From: a virus
IMG/VR virus record: IMGVR_UViG_3300042302_000394
Coordinates: 1-64,000 of that record
Length of the DNA stretch: 64,000 nucleotides
Direction: 5' to 3' (one strand)
In this document: piece after piece, positions 26,489 to 35,869 of the stretch
Layout: each line of letters starts with the position of its first letter
Position numbering within the stretch: position 1 is the stretch's first letter
The notes under the pieces: generated by a model
Told to the model about the DNA's origin: nothing
What the model saw: the letters and a program-made list of their open reading frames with translations, nothing else
Databases searched by the model: none
Translations under genes and position numbers: made by a program

Positions 26489-26731
26489 TCAATTATCTAC
26501 GTTAATAAAATCGTCTAAATTCTTATTTTGATTTGCCAACTTTTGATTGGCTTTGATGTGACGGGTAGACTGCTCGGCTTTGTATGCTTCGAGTATTACT
26601 GAAATTTGGTTGCATACTGCGCCCTGTCCGAATCTAGCAGCCAAGAAGTACTTTTTCATTAACTCGGTAATCTTATTGTCGATATCTTCGTTTTTCAACG
26701 TAGACAAATCTGGTAATAACGGATTAAACAT
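26489..26731 (-). CDS. Small conserved hypothetical, 80 aa
   Basis: ATG at 26731 (MFNPLLPDLSTLKN), sharing one base with the stop of the upstream gene (TAATG). Helical, with Lys/Asn-rich C-terminus. Similar short proteins occur beside the DnaE-like gene in other T4-type phages by general memory only. Function not known. Confidence 0.7.
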   Translation of the reverse strand: MFNPLLPDLSTLKNEDIDNKITELMKKYFLAARFGQGAVCNQISVILEAYKAEQSTRHIKANQKLANQNKNLDDFINVDN

Positions 26732-27126
26732 TATGATAACGTAACTGAGGTACCAGTAAATGCATACCATGTGCCGCTATGATAATATGCAGGTCTATTG
26801 TATGCTGCGTCTGCAACAAATACCAATGTTCCGTTTTCTACATTTCCGGTATCAGTTAACGCAGATAGCTCGCTTAGACTATAATTTTTTAATACAATTG
26901 AACAATCTACTAAGGTTGCTTTTTTAATTTCATTTCCACCAAAATTATTTGAGCTAGATAGACTTACTAAGTTTACCTGAAGGTTGGAAATTTCTTCTCC
27001 TGTTGTAGACAGTGCTGATTGAATATTAGAAAAGTTAGTTCTAAAACCCTGAGAATCGTTATCAGATCCAGGAACTGGATAGTTGATGTTTATTAAATTG
27101 CTATAATCTGTAATAGTACTTGCCAC
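26731..27126 (-). CDS. Small structural paralogue A, 131 aa, GTG start
   Basis: GTG start with GGAG upstream. Starts MASTITDYSNLININYPVPG. Shares its layout with the 27139 protein (same TIT-YSNLI-IN-PV-G-DND start, FR-NFSNI, V-CSIVLK-Y), indicating duplication. A C-terminal extension (FVADAAYNRPAYYHSGTWYA) is extra. Likely a virion or fibre-tip protein, since it lies downstream of fibre genes. Confidence 0.72.
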   Translation of the reverse strand: MASTITDYSNLININYPVPGSDNDSQGFRTNFSNIQSALSTTGEEISNLQVNLVSLSSSNNFGGNEIKKATLVDCSIVLKNYSLSELSALTDTGNVENGTLVFVADAAYNRPAYYHSGTWYAFTGTSVTLS

Positions 27127-27138
27127 AATTAACTCCTG

Positions 27139-27396
27139 TTAAGATGAAGTGTAACTTTTTAATACAATGCTACAATTCACAATAGTTGCATTAGTGACGG
27201 TGTTATCGTTAAAGTTATTATTATCAGTTAAGAACACTCCGTTTGTTTTTAATGCATTAATTTCTCTATTAGCAATTTCTATGGAAGTTTTGATATTAGA
27301 AAAATTATCACGGAATTTTTGAAGGTCGTTGTCTGCACCCTGTACAGGGAAATTAATGTCAATTAAATTACTATAATTTGTGATAGTGCTAGTCAA
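27139..27396 (-). CDS. Small structural paralogue B, 85 aa, TTG start
   Basis: TTG start at 27396 with a GGAG Shine-Dalgarno 7 nt upstream and an exact TATAAATA box ~22 nt upstream; no in-frame ATG serves. Clear paralogue of the adjacent 26731 protein in tandem, lacking its C-terminal extension. Confidence 0.7.
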   Translation of the reverse strand: MTSTITNYSNLIDINFPVQGADNDLQKFRDNFSNIKTSIEIANREINALKTNGVFLTDNNNFNDNTVTNATIVNCSIVLKSYTSS

Positions 27397-27417
27397 GATT
27401 CAACTCCAGTGATGCTA

Positions 27418-27425
27418 TATTTATA
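27418..27425 (-). promoter_or_regulatory. TATAAATA late promoter (leadered)
   Basis: Perfect T4 late-promoter octamer on the minus strand, about 21 nt before the TTG start at 27396 with a normal ribosome-binding site in between. A clear leadered late promoter for the tandem pair. Confidence 0.72.
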
Positions 27426-27433
27426 GACAAAAC

Positions 27434-30400
27434 TCACTTGAGTTTATTTTTAAGTTCTTTAACTTCTTTAGATAATTCTTTAACAGCTTCAATTAAAAGT
27501 GGCACTAGTTTTTCATACTTGACAGCTAGATATCCGTTGGTTCTTGTAGCAACAATTTCTGGTAAAATTGCTTCAATTTCTTGAGCAATAACACCTATGT
27601 CGTGTTTTCTTACAAAGAAATCATCTTCTCCACCACGACTTTCAATATATGAATCTGTCCAGTCAAAGCGTACACCCCTAATTTGTTCAAGCATTTCGAG
27701 AGGGTTGCTTAATGATTGTACATTTTCTTTTAGTCTAGCATCAGATGAGTAGTAAGCAGTGATTTCGTTTTCTGCCCTGATTTCACCAACTGCCCCGCTG
27801 TACCAACCACTTCCTACTGACAGTGTAGTAACAGTAATTGTACTTTGATATGCTGGTGCCGCCGCACCTCGACTTACTGCAATTTGACCTATAGAGCCCG
27901 GACCGTAGAAAGCAGTTGTATCAGGAGCTGATTGATAAGGAACTTGACCAGCAGTACCACCTGCTAAGTTTGTAGAATTACCTACAGTAACTGTGCTAGG
28001 TGCTTGCCATGTAGCAGTGCTCGAACCCGCAGTTAACACATATCCGTTAACACCTATTGGAATAAATGCTGTTCTTCCAGGACCGCTTTGGATAGGAATG
28101 CTGCCAGCGGTACCACCTGCTAGGTTAGTTGCAGTTGTAGAATTACCTACAGTAACTGTGCTAGGTGCTTGCCATGTAGCAGTCGTTGCTCCGGCTGTTA
28201 ATACATGTCCAGCTGTTCCTAGAGTAATAAATGCAGTACGTCCCGGTGCGCTTTGAATAGGCATTGCACCTTGTGAACCACCTGCTAGATGAGTAGCAGT
28301 GGTTGCATTGCCCGCTGTTAAATCAGTTACCTGACTCCATTGTGGTGCTGTACCTCCTGAATTAACAGTTAGTATATAACCTGCAGAGCCGATGCCTAAG
28401 AAAGTTGTAGTACCTGCACCAGTTTGGTATACAATAGAACCTGCTAATCCACCACCAACATTGTCAGTGATTGCAGATCTTCCTACATATAAAGATGAAG
28501 TTGATATAAAGGACGGACCTGTTGCACTAGCACCGTTGCTTACTAAAACTTGTCCTGCTATACCCGGGCCTACAAAACTAGTAACACCTGATGTAGTTTG
28601 GAATGGTAACTGTCCAGTAGTACCGTTTTTCAAGTTTGTAGCAGTAGTTGCTTCGCCCGCTGCAACTCCTGCTAGTGTTTCCCAGCGAGGACCACTAGCA
28701 CCAGCGACCAGTACATAACCTAATGCGCCCAGTGATAAAAATACTGTACTGTTGGCAGCATTTTGATAAGGAAGTGATCCAGCACTACCACCTACTAGGT
28801 CGTCTGCTAAAGTTGATCGTCCAACATATATACTACTTGTGTTAGTAAACACCGGACCAGTTGATGTGGTTCCTGCACTCACTAGCAGTTGTCCTGCTGT
28901 TCCTGGGCCAAAGAAACTAGTCAATCCAGGGCTAGTTTGGAATGGAACTTGTCCTGTAGTACCGTTCTTCAAGTTAGTTGCAGTGGTTGCTTCACCTGTA
29001 GCAATACCACTTAGTGATGCCCATTGAGGTGCAGTTGCACCTGCGGTTAACACATAACCGTTAGTGCCTAGAGGTAAAAATACTGTGCTGTTAGCACCAT
29101 CTTGATAGACTAAACCACCTGCACCACCACCGACGATGTCATCTGCTAGTACCGCTCTACCTACGTAGATGTTTGATGTGGAAACAAATTTAGGACCAGT
29201 TGCACTTGCACCGTCACTGGTTAATATTTCACCCGCTGTACCTGGACCAAAGAAACTAGTGTTATGAGGTGCTGTCTGGAATGGAACTTGTCCCGTAGTA
29301 CCGTTCCTTAAATTAGTAGACGAATTAGCACTTGATATAGATCCAGAAACAGTTGCGTATAATGTTCCGCCTACATACAAATCTCCACCAATACCTGCAC
29401 CACCTCCGACAATCAATGCACCGGTATTAGTTGATGTTGCATTTGTAGCATTGTTAGTTTGTATAATATCATCTGTGACTATTAACGTTGTTGTAACAGT
29501 TGTTAATTGAATTGTTAATTTTTGAGCAACAATTTCACCACCAACATACAAATCGCCACCGATACCGACACCCCCTACAACTCTTAGAGCACCGGTTTGC
29601 GTAGAAGTTGCAATAGTTGTGTTGGTTATAGTTGACGCAGGTGTAGTTAGTATACCGTTGTTTGTATTAAACACGAGGTTACCACTTGCACCTAATGTTG
29701 CATAAGCACTAGCACCGGCAACCATTGTCAAGTATCTTAACGGAGTTGCTTCGCTGGTGCCCAAGCTGGTAACGTATGTTTTTTCACTTTCAGCAGATTT
29801 ACCTACAGATATTGTAGTTGTTGAAACAAAACTTGCAGTATTTGTCTGAGCTTGTAGTAAACTTCCTGCTGCACCGGCTGATATAAATGTAGTAACACTG
29901 GTTGCAGATTGAATAGGGATCTCGCCTGCTGCACCGTTGTTTATGTTATTTGTGTCTGTAGGGCCAGATGGACCAGATGGACCAGATGGCCCAGTAACAC
30001 CTTGCGGTCCTTGCGGACCGGGAGGTCCTGAAGGTCCTTGAACGCCTTGCGGTCCTTGTGGACCTGTAGCACCCCTAGGTCCTTGAACGCCTTGCGGTCC
30101 TTGTGGACCTTGCGGACCAGTAACGCCCTGTGGTCCTTGAACTCCTTGTGGTCCCTGCGGGCCTTGAACGCCTTGTGGTCCTTGGGGTCCCTGAACTCCC
30201 TGTGGTCCTTGTGGACCTGTAACACCTTGTGGTCCCTGTGGACCAGTGGCACCTATTTGATTTCCTAACCAAGTTCTAACTCTTGCTGGTTCGAGTTGTT
30301 GCTCAACACCGTCGTGCGCTACAATGAATACCGTTTGGTAATCAGTAGGATTCGTTAAGTTAGTCGATAAGACTTCAGAAAGAGATGCTCTAATAGACAT
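27434..30400 (-). CDS. Collagen-like tail fibre with C-terminal S74 intramolecular chaperone, 988 aa
   Basis: Residues ~1-48 form an attachment module ([10 protein letters not shown]). A dense collagen-like region of Gly-Pro-Gln/Gly-Val-Thr triplets covers ~50-150. From ~360 to ~830 there are tandem repeats with [23 protein letters not shown] and LYVGRS units. The end, from [11 protein letters not shown] (~887) through DWTDSYIES and [18 protein letters not shown] to [15 protein letters not shown], is the peptidase S74 chaperone that trimerises then self-cleaves. Typical of phage fibres whose final tip is released after folding. First gene after a late-type box. Confidence 0.93.
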   Translation of the reverse strand: MSIRASLSEVLSTNLTNPTDYQTVFIVAHDGVEQQLEPARVRTWLGNQIGATGPQGPQGVTGPQGPQGVQGPQGPQGVQGPQGPQGVQGPQGVTGPQGPQGPQGVQGPRGATGPQGPQGVQGPSGPPGPQGPQGVTGPSGPSGPSGPTDTNNINNGAAGEIPIQSATSVTTFISAGAAGSLLQAQTNTASFVSTTTISVGKSAESEKTYVTSLGTSEATPLRYLTMVAGASAYATLGASGNLVFNTNNGILTTPASTITNTTIATSTQTGALRVVGGVGIGGDLYVGGEIVAQKLTIQLTTVTTTLIVTDDIIQTNNATNATSTNTGALIVGGGAGIGGDLYVGGTLYATVSGSISSANSSTNLRNGTTGQVPFQTAPHNTSFFGPGTAGEILTSDGASATGPKFVSTSNIYVGRAVLADDIVGGGAGGLVYQDGANSTVFLPLGTNGYVLTAGATAPQWASLSGIATGEATTATNLKNGTTGQVPFQTSPGLTSFFGPGTAGQLLVSAGTTSTGPVFTNTSSIYVGRSTLADDLVGGSAGSLPYQNAANSTVFLSLGALGYVLVAGASGPRWETLAGVAAGEATTATNLKNGTTGQLPFQTTSGVTSFVGPGIAGQVLVSNGASATGPSFISTSSLYVGRSAITDNVGGGLAGSIVYQTGAGTTTFLGIGSAGYILTVNSGGTAPQWSQVTDLTAGNATTATHLAGGSQGAMPIQSAPGRTAFITLGTAGHVLTAGATTATWQAPSTVTVGNSTTATNLAGGTAGSIPIQSGPGRTAFIPIGVNGYVLTAGSSTATWQAPSTVTVGNSTNLAGGTAGQVPYQSAPDTTAFYGPGSIGQIAVSRGAAAPAYQSTITVTTLSVGSGWYSGAVGEIRAENEITAYYSSDARLKENVQSLSNPLEMLEQIRGVRFDWTDSYIESRGGEDDFFVRKHDIGVIAQEIEAILPEIVATRTNGYLAVKYEKLVPLLIEAVKELSKEVKELKNKLK
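27950..29340. repeat. Tandem fibre repeats, period about 337 bp
   Basis: A unit of roughly 337 bp (112 codons) recurs about three times (for instance around 28516, 28852 and 29191), with shorter derivatives downstream (27960-28300). Corresponds to the repeating fibre modules of the S74 fibre. Such a tract is prone to recombination and to expansion or loss of units. Confidence 0.75.
29945..30255. repeat. Collagen-like repeats in S74 fibre
   Basis: Nine-bp-based units coding Gly-Pro-Gln-Gly-Val/Pro on the minus strand, with nearly no interruption for ~300 bp. Shadow open frames on both strands come from the repeat. Confidence 0.85.
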
Positions 30401-30429
30401 GTGTAGTATCAGTACCCGATTTAATATGT

Positions 30430-30437
30430 TATTTATT
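30430..30437 (-). promoter_or_regulatory. AATAAATA late-type box for S74 fibre
   Basis: Minus-strand AATAAATA about 29 nt before the ATG at 30400, inside an AT-rich inverted repeat (ATGTTATT/AATAACAT). Weaker match to the octamer. Confidence 0.45.
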
Positions 30438-30483
30438 ATCTTTCAATAACAATAACATTGCGGTTGTTTGCTATTAAATCCTC

Positions 30484-32031
30484 TTAAACCCAGGATTGAA
30501 TGTTGGAACCTGTAGTTCCTACTCTAATCCATGTATCAGTTGCTACACAAACGTAAAGAAAATTTGTGTCATAAGATACAAGCCCAGAAAAACCTGACGA
30601 GTTAGGAAGTTTTGATCCTGTTCCAACTGCTACAGTGCCTGGTGGTCCCGACGGACCTGATGCTCCAGTGGGTCCAGTAGCTCCACTAGGACCTTGTGGT
30701 CCTGTAGCGCCAGATGGTCCACTAGGTCCTGTAGCGCCTACTCCTGATGGTCCACTAGGACCTGATGGTCCTGTTGGTCCAGTTGGTCCAACAAAGCCAA
30801 TTCCGTTGGCGCCCGATGGGCCTGACGGTCCTGTCGGTCCTGTACTACCTGCGGGACCCTGCGGTCCTGTGGCACCTGCGCCCGATGGCCCAGTCGGACC
30901 TGATGGTCCTGCAACAGCACTTGCTGGACCCGGAGGTCCCGACGGTCCTGTTGCACCTTCTGGTCCTGTTGGACCCGACGGTCCTTGTGGCCCTGTAGCA
31001 CCTGCACCTGTGGGTCCTACGTCACCTGGAATTCCTTGAGCACCTGACGGTCCTTGTGGGCCTTGTGGTCCCGTAGTACCACCGCCGGTGCCGCCTGATA
31101 TTGTAACCCATTCGGTGTCATACTCAGTGTTTGATGCTTTGGCTAGAACTTGTCCAGTAAATCCACCTACTGCTATGCCTGTGCCTGTGCTTCCAGGTGC
31201 GCCTGATGGTCCTGATGGTCCTGATGGGCCTGGCAAACCGGGGCTTCCCGGACTACCTGCAGGGCCTTGTGGTCCAGTAGGCCCTGCACCAGCAGTTGTA
31301 CTAGTGTTGACCCATTTAGTACCGTCGTACTTTAAAAACTCTCCGCTAATAGGACTTGTTAGTGTTACATCAGTTAACGAGCTTAATGCAGTTACTCCCG
31401 GTGTTGCAGAACCTAAATTTACAACTCCGAATGTACCATACATGTCACTACTGTTTTCTGCGGCATAATATAGTGTAGATGGAGCGCCTAACGGTACAGC
31501 AAATGTAATTGTTCCCGTGGCTGTGCCATTATTAGTTACACCACTATTATATGTATTTTCAGTTCCTGTAGTAGCCGCAGTTTTAATCCATAACGGATAC
31601 CCAGCAGCATTAACACTGAAGTTATATGTAAATCCTCTTACAAGGTTTAATGTAGGATCATTGAATCCTTCGATAATATAGTCTAAACTACCGTTGTTAG
31701 TAATAGTATATGTAATTCCAAACCCGCCACCTTCTGGTCCAGTTGGACCAGCGTCACCTTGCGGCCCTTGAGGACCAGAAGGCCCAGTTGGACCAGGTAC
31801 TGTACTAGCATCGCCCTGCGGACCTTGTGGTCCTGTTGCACCTTCTGGTCCTTGTGGTCCAGCGCCACCAGCTACTCCGCCATAGGCAAGAGTAGCCCAG
31901 GTCGAAGTGCCGCTGCCTATTTTAAATTGCCCTGTATCTGTTTCTAGGGCCATTTCTCCTTCGGCCAGGACAGGGTTTGCAGAACTCCATTCTGCAGCGG
32001 TACCTCTTCTAAGTTGAATTTGAACAGCCAT
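30484..32031 (-). CDS. Collagen-like tail fibre with tropism-determinant-like N-terminus, 515 aa
   Basis: N-terminal attachment module (residues 1-52: [13 protein letters not shown]...[13 protein letters not shown]...[10 protein letters not shown]), the same module as in the 2669 protein. Collagen-like triplets at ~57-98, a beta domain at ~100-235 including [17 protein letters not shown], a second short collagen patch (~250-285), and a long collagen region (~315-470) with many GPSGPSG units. C-terminal beta strand region. Same strand and reading direction as adjacent fibre genes. Shine-Dalgarno GGAAAG near the ATG. Confidence 0.88.
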   Translation of the reverse strand: MAVQIQLRRGTAAEWSSANPVLAEGEMALETDTGQFKIGSGTSTWATLAYGGVAGGAGPQGPEGATGPQGPQGDASTVPGPTGPSGPQGPQGDAGPTGPEGGGFGITYTITNNGSLDYIIEGFNDPTLNLVRGFTYNFSVNAAGYPLWIKTAATTGTENTYNSGVTNNGTATGTITFAVPLGAPSTLYYAAENSSDMYGTFGVVNLGSATPGVTALSSLTDVTLTSPISGEFLKYDGTKWVNTSTTAGAGPTGPQGPAGSPGSPGLPGPSGPSGPSGAPGSTGTGIAVGGFTGQVLAKASNTEYDTEWVTISGGTGGGTTGPQGPQGPSGAQGIPGDVGPTGAGATGPQGPSGPTGPEGATGPSGPPGPASAVAGPSGPTGPSGAGATGPQGPAGSTGPTGPSGPSGANGIGFVGPTGPTGPSGPSGPSGVGATGPSGPSGATGPQGPSGATGPTGASGPSGPPGTVAVGTGSKLPNSSGFSGLVSYDTNFLYVCVATDTWIRVGTTGSNIQSWV

Positions 32032-32056
32032 GTTTGTATTCTTTCCGTATTATCAA

Positions 32057-32064
32057 TATTTATT
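32057..32064 (-). promoter_or_regulatory. AATAAATA late-type box
   Basis: Minus-strand TAATAAATA about 25 nt upstream of the ATG at 32031, with a purine-rich ribosome-binding site between. Confidence 0.5.
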
Positions 32065-32485
32065 ACACACCACCTGCATTGATGGGTGTGATTCCACCAT
32101 ATATAGATGACGGTGTACCACCATCTAAATTTAAAATTCCTTCGCCACTTGCACCACTAGGACCCGATACTCCACTGGGACCTGTAGGTCCAGGTACTCC
32201 TATTGGTCCTTGAGGACCCGTGGGACCTACAATACTATCGCCCTGTGGTCCTTGCGGACCTGTGGGACCAAAAACTCCCTGTGGTCCTTCTGGCCCTTGT
32301 GGTCCTTGCGGCCCTACAGGACCAGTAGGTCCTACAATCTGTATAGCAGCTTCGTTAACTAGAGTAATTAACTGCTCTAATTCCATTTTCCTGGTTCTAG
32401 CAGGCTCGTAAGAGACATCAACAACTGGAACAATAAGTTGATCTGTTAATGTGCTTAAAAATGGTAAATTGGTGATTCTTGCCAT
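32063..32485 (-). CDS. Short collagen-like fibre protein, 140 aa
   Basis: N-terminal ~50 residues ([20 protein letters not shown]) form an attachment-type module like that of other fibre genes here (compare the 27434 start). Residues ~52-115 are collagen-like triplets; a short C-terminal end closes with [15 protein letters not shown]. Part of the fibre block; it may form the stalk of a heteromeric fibre. Confidence 0.8.
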   Translation of the reverse strand: MARITNLPFLSTLTDQLIVPVVDVSYEPARTRKMELEQLITLVNEAAIQIVGPTGPVGPQGPQGPEGPQGVFGPTGPQGPQGDSIVGPTGPQGPIGVPGPTGPSGVSGPSGASGEGILNLDGGTPSSIYGGITPINAGGV

Positions 32486-32488
32486 AAA

Positions 32489-33571
32489 TTATTCTCGTTG
32501 TAAAGGTTGGTTATTTTCATCATCAAGGCGTACCCAACCTTCTGGACCAAATAGGTAACCATCTATATCCATCAGATCCCCAACAGCATTTCTGTTGAAT
32601 ATTAGATATTTAGCTCCACTATTGTCTAAACTATTTTCCACAATTATTCGGTCAACTTCAAAATCAACAGTGTTAAACTTAAAATTATTAGATTTAATTC
32701 TATTTAGAATAATTCTGCTTTTATTAGGCAATGTGTAACATAAAGGAACAACCCTCATGTACGTCTTTGTTCTGTAATCATTCGACTGCTGAGTTAACAT
32801 AAATCTAGGCTGTAGTTGTTCATCTACGCTGATAGTCGACCAGTCTTGTAGTGTAATAGATTGTAGCTGTTTACGCATATTATCTATACTTGCAGGGTAA
32901 TATAATTCATCGTTGTGGTCAGTGTGTACTACAGAAGAGACGCTAATATCGGAATTATTAACTAATTCGTCAACTACTTCCACATATATTAAATCGTATA
33001 CGTGTGTTCCTGCAGAATTTTTAGCAATAGCGGATTTTACACCGCCTAATCTTATCTTCTTTTTATAAAAATTCTCTTGTAATGCATATTGATATTCGTA
33101 GAGATTTAGTTGTTCTATACCAAAATCCAACGTTAGTTTAATACTTCTCTGGACTCCAAAGTTTGAATCGTAATATCTATACATTAATAGCGGGTCAAAT
33201 ATAGTAGAGTCGTTGATAAAATTGTTAAATTGATTACGTTTAGTAACACTCAAAAAAGGTCTAATATAGATATCGGTATACTTGATATTGTTGGGTTGCG
33301 TTACATTTAGAGTGAATGTCTGTGTTGATTCTTCGGTATTTGCAAGGTCAACAGCATTGATTATAAAAGTAAAGGTTCCCGAGGAATTATAATTTGCTCT
33401 ACCAACTATGGTACCATCATGTTTTAAAGTTAGCCCGCTGGGAAGTTGCCCAGCTTTAAGCTCGTATTTTAACTCTGAACCTGACGATGTCTGTGTAGAC
33501 TGCACAGAAATTTCACTAACATATCCAGTTTGAAGTGTACCTAGACTGCTAGTTGTCAACCATTTTAACAT
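32489..33571 (-). CDS. Structural protein with an Ig-like (He_PIG-type) domain, 360 aa
   Basis: The first ~95 residues contain AGQLPSGLTLKHDGTIVGR and FTFIINAVDLANTEES, the pattern of putative Ig (He_PIG) domains in surface proteins. The remainder (~115-360) is a mixed alpha/beta part with IDNMRKQLQSITLQ. A TATAAATC box lies ~21 nt upstream with an AGGGG ribosome-binding site. First gene of the second structural block. Possibly a baseplate wedge or fibre-base component. Confidence 0.75.
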   Translation of the reverse strand: MLKWLTTSSLGTLQTGYVSEISVQSTQTSSGSELKYELKAGQLPSGLTLKHDGTIVGRANYNSSGTFTFIINAVDLANTEESTQTFTLNVTQPNNIKYTDIYIRPFLSVTKRNQFNNFINDSTIFDPLLMYRYYDSNFGVQRSIKLTLDFGIEQLNLYEYQYALQENFYKKKIRLGGVKSAIAKNSAGTHVYDLIYVEVVDELVNNSDISVSSVVHTDHNDELYYPASIDNMRKQLQSITLQDWSTISVDEQLQPRFMLTQQSNDYRTKTYMRVVPLCYTLPNKSRIILNRIKSNNFKFNTVDFEVDRIIVENSLDNSGAKYLIFNRNAVGDLMDIDGYLFGPEGWVRLDDENNQPLQRE

Positions 33572-33592
33572 TAAGAAATACCCCTACGGTGA

Positions 33593-33600
33593 GATTTATA
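33593..33600 (-). promoter_or_regulatory. TATAAATC late-type box
   Basis: One mismatch from TATAAATA, on the minus strand, about 21 nt before the ATG at 33571; leads the second fibre block. Confidence 0.5.
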
Positions 33601-33688
33601 GAGGTATTTACCTAAAAATACTCAAATAACAATAGCCTTAATTTTTAGAAAGTTAAATATATTATACTTTAATTAAAGGAAAAGTACC

Positions 33689-34057
33689 ATGGAAATTATT
33701 GTCGCAGTCGCAGTATTTGGCTTTGGATTATGGTGGGTCTTTTTAAGAACTCCTGCTGATACAAAACCATCTGCACCTTATAAAATTGAAACTCCACCTG
33801 CACCAGAACCTGCTCCGGTTGTGGTAGAAACTGCACCTGCAGTTGTTACTGATACAGTAGTGGTAGTAGAAAATGCAGTCGTACCAGAAGCTGTAGTAGC
33901 AGAAGCTCCTGCTAAGAAGCCACGTACACCACGTGCTCCTAAAGTAGAAGCTCCTGTAGCAAAACCAGCCGCAAAAAAAGCAGCCCCTGTTAAGAAGGCT
34001 GCTGCTATTAAAGCTGCTCCTAAGAAACCAGCAACTCCGAGATCAAAGAAGGCTTAA
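33689..34057 (+). CDS. Membrane-anchored Ala/Lys/Pro-rich (histone H1-like tail) protein, 122 aa
   Basis: One N-terminal helix (IIVAVAVFGFGLWWVFL, residues 3-19), then a Pro/Ala/Val-rich segment with acidic residues (~25-72), then a strongly basic KKPRTPRAPK and AKPAAKKAAP-type C-terminus (~76-122) like histone H1 or bacterial Hc1 tails. Ribosome-binding site AAAGGA precedes the ATG. TonB-like Pro-rich spacers also look like this. The tail could bind DNA at the membrane; this is inference. Its last 15 nt overlap the convergent UvdE gene. Confidence 0.78.
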   Translation: MEIIVAVAVFGFGLWWVFLRTPADTKPSAPYKIETPPAPEPAPVVVETAPAVVTDTVVVVENAVVPEAVVAEAPAKKPRTPRAPKVEAPVAKPAAKKAAPVKKAAAIKAAPKKPATPRSKKA

Positions 34058-35071
34058 TTTTTTAGCTCGGTCGGCAAGGGCAACGCTCGCAAGGTTTTTG
34101 CCCTTTGCTTCTACCATAATATCATGGGTATCGAGGAAACTTAATGCCCATTCATTTACTGCGGTGTTCCACATAAAATTACTGTGGGCTCGCAGTTTCT
34201 GCTTTTTGTGTCCGGCTTCTAATAGCTGTGCATAATCGGGCAGTGTTTTCTCACAATGTCCAGGTAGCCATTCTTCACGGCTAACAGAATAGTGCATAAC
34301 GGGTCGAACACCCCGCCAGCTGTCAATCACACGTAGAACTCTATCGTCGGTGGGTTGAATGTAGTCTCCTGTACGGACCCAGTGATGGTGTACGTCAAGC
34401 ACGAGGGCGCAATGTTTTTGCAGCTCAAGGCTGCTTTCGATTCCCCAGGCGTTCTCGTCGTTTTCAATTGTGATGCAGTTTCTTGCTTCGGGGGTAAGTC
34501 TTCCGAGTACATCCTTAATGCCTTGTGGACCTCTTCGACCCGAGATGTGGACGTTGATTTTAAAGTCTTGAAACGATTTACCATATCCCATCCAGCGGGC
34601 CATATCCACATGATATTCAAACTCCTCTATCGACCTATTTACAATATCATCCGACTCACTTGCCAAGACAGTAAACTGACCAGGATGAAAGCTGAGCCTA
34701 ACGCCGCCCTTGCGAGCCAGATCTCCCACGGCTCGAAATGCTCTTTCGCAATAGGCTCTAACATCGGATAGCCTGTAAAAGAACTGCCAATCGCGCTGAG
34801 TATACACAGGTAGTATATCGCTGCCGAGTCGTACCATTCTAAGATTTTCATCAAGTGCTCCTACACGTTCTACCAGTTTGCGAACAGCTTCAATGTTACC
34901 TTTAGTAAGGTCCCAAAGTTTTTCTTCTGCTACATTCTGGCTCTGTCTATTTAACCACGCAACGGTGGTAGAGCCAGTATTGTACTTTTTAGCATCGTCA
35001 TTGGGCTTGATGCCATTAACTTGTGCAGGAGTGTCGATCCATTTGCAGGCAAATCCAATTTGTTTTTTCAT
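34043..35071 (-). CDS. uvsE: UV damage endonuclease (UvdE)
   Basis: 342-residue TIM-barrel nuclease that nicks DNA 5' to UV photoproducts. Family features: IGFACKWID start, LSFHPGQFTVL (~131-141), INVHISGR (~174-181), ENDENAWG (~204-211), DVHHHWVRTGDY (~226-237) and HYSVSREEW (~264-272), which supply the metal-binding His, Glu and Asp residues. T4-type phages usually use the unrelated DenV, so this is a different repair route. It ends overlapping the H1-like gene on the other strand. Confidence 0.94.
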   Translation of the reverse strand: MKKQIGFACKWIDTPAQVNGIKPNDDAKKYNTGSTTVAWLNRQSQNVAEEKLWDLTKGNIEAVRKLVERVGALDENLRMVRLGSDILPVYTQRDWQFFYRLSDVRAYCERAFRAVGDLARKGGVRLSFHPGQFTVLASESDDIVNRSIEEFEYHVDMARWMGYGKSFQDFKINVHISGRRGPQGIKDVLGRLTPEARNCITIENDENAWGIESSLELQKHCALVLDVHHHWVRTGDYIQPTDDRVLRVIDSWRGVRPVMHYSVSREEWLPGHCEKTLPDYAQLLEAGHKKQKLRAHSNFMWNTAVNEWALSFLDTHDIMVEAKGKNLASVALADRAKKLSLL

Positions 35072-35718
35072 GATATCAATCTTAAATGAGAGGGCGTTGT
35101 TATCCCAATTTCTGGAAAAAAGTTTTTTGTGTAAATGTCAAATGCAATTCCAACCCTTAAATTTCCCTGATAGGGCAATGTTTCGTGTGGCATAATGCAA
35201 GAAAAGAAATGTATGTCTCCTGTTTTATTTGGAATTTTTAAAATGTCTTTACCGTAATACACAGTATCACTAGGTGCATCACCTTGTAAGAATAAGTTTC
35301 CACAGATTGTTTTAAACACATTCTTTTTAAACATGTCATTCTCAATAATCGGAGATGCATGGTGCATGTGTTTTTCTATTCTTTCTCCTTTTCGGAAAAT
35401 ATTAGCCCACATTTTAACATAGAATTCCTCCCCACCAATGATCTGTTTTGCAGATTCTAAAATCTTTTTAAGCAACGGATTTATTTGATTAGGAAGAAAA
35501 TCAATTAAATTGTAATATTCGTGTCTAGTGGTAATAGAATTAACGGGTGCTTCTTTGTAATGTGACGGACCTAATCCAATAATTTTACTTTCTAGTTTAA
35601 CAATACTATCAGTAAGTGCATTACAATAAGTTTGATCTAGTACATTGACCCCGAGGATATTGTTTTTGAAATTCTCAATGCGGTCTTCGTAGACTATTTG
35701 GGTTTGTGCAACGACCAT
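35068..35718 (-). CDS. 2OG-Fe(II) oxygenase-like protein, 216 aa
   Basis: Segment MWANIFRKGERIEKHMHHASP (shortened), GNLFLQG, IHFFSCIMPHETLPYQG, and LRVGIAFDIY are the order of the double-stranded beta-helix fold: proximal His pair, distal His in MPHE, then Arg binding 2-oxoglutarate. The proximal motif is HMHH rather than HxD. Overlaps uvdE by ATGA. Such enzymes hydroxylate proteins, nucleic acids or small molecules; the substrate is unknown. Confidence 0.78.
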   Translation of the reverse strand: MVVAQTQIVYEDRIENFKNNILGVNVLDQTYCNALTDSIVKLESKIIGLGPSHYKEAPVNSITTRHEYYNLIDFLPNQINPLLKKILESAKQIIGGEEFYVKMWANIFRKGERIEKHMHHASPIIENDMFKKNVFKTICGNLFLQGDAPSDTVYYGKDILKIPNKTGDIHFFSCIMPHETLPYQGNLRVGIAFDIYTKNFFPEIGITTPSHLRLIS

Positions 35719-35861
35719 GAACCATCCTTGTTGTCAATCCATTCGAGGGTGTCGCCTTCTACCCAACCTTGCATATTGAGTAGTTCTTGAGGCAACGGCA
35801 AAATAAGATCCTTAGTATCGGGATCTTCTTCAAGTATTACTGTCCAAGAATGTTTAGTCAT
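35694..35861 (-). CDS. AbrB/SpoVT-like small protein, 55 aa
   Basis: ATG at 35861, 55 codons. LILPLPQELLNMQGWVEGD then TLEWIDNKDGSWSLHK: the L-PLP-ELL...W-GD-L-W pattern resembles AbrB-type swapped-hairpin DNA-binding domains of antitoxins and transition regulators. The 3' end overlaps the oxygenase by 25 nt. A possible regulator. TAAAATATACT lies just ahead of the ATG (a near TAAATA box). Confidence 0.72.
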   Translation of the reverse strand: MTKHSWTVILEEDPDTKDLILPLPQELLNMQGWVEGDTLEWIDNKDGSWSLHKPK

Positions 35862-35869
35862 AGTATATT

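Noticed and set aside
26457-26492. TTG start for the DnaE-like protein
   Set aside because: It overlaps the previous stop as TTGA but has no Shine-Dalgarno; the ATG at 26456 gives a natural N-terminus. Left as an alternative.
30635-31039. Plus-strand GPxGP-rich open frame
   Set aside because: Reads as a second collagen because the repeat is near-symmetric; it lies antisense to the true fibre gene with no start signals.
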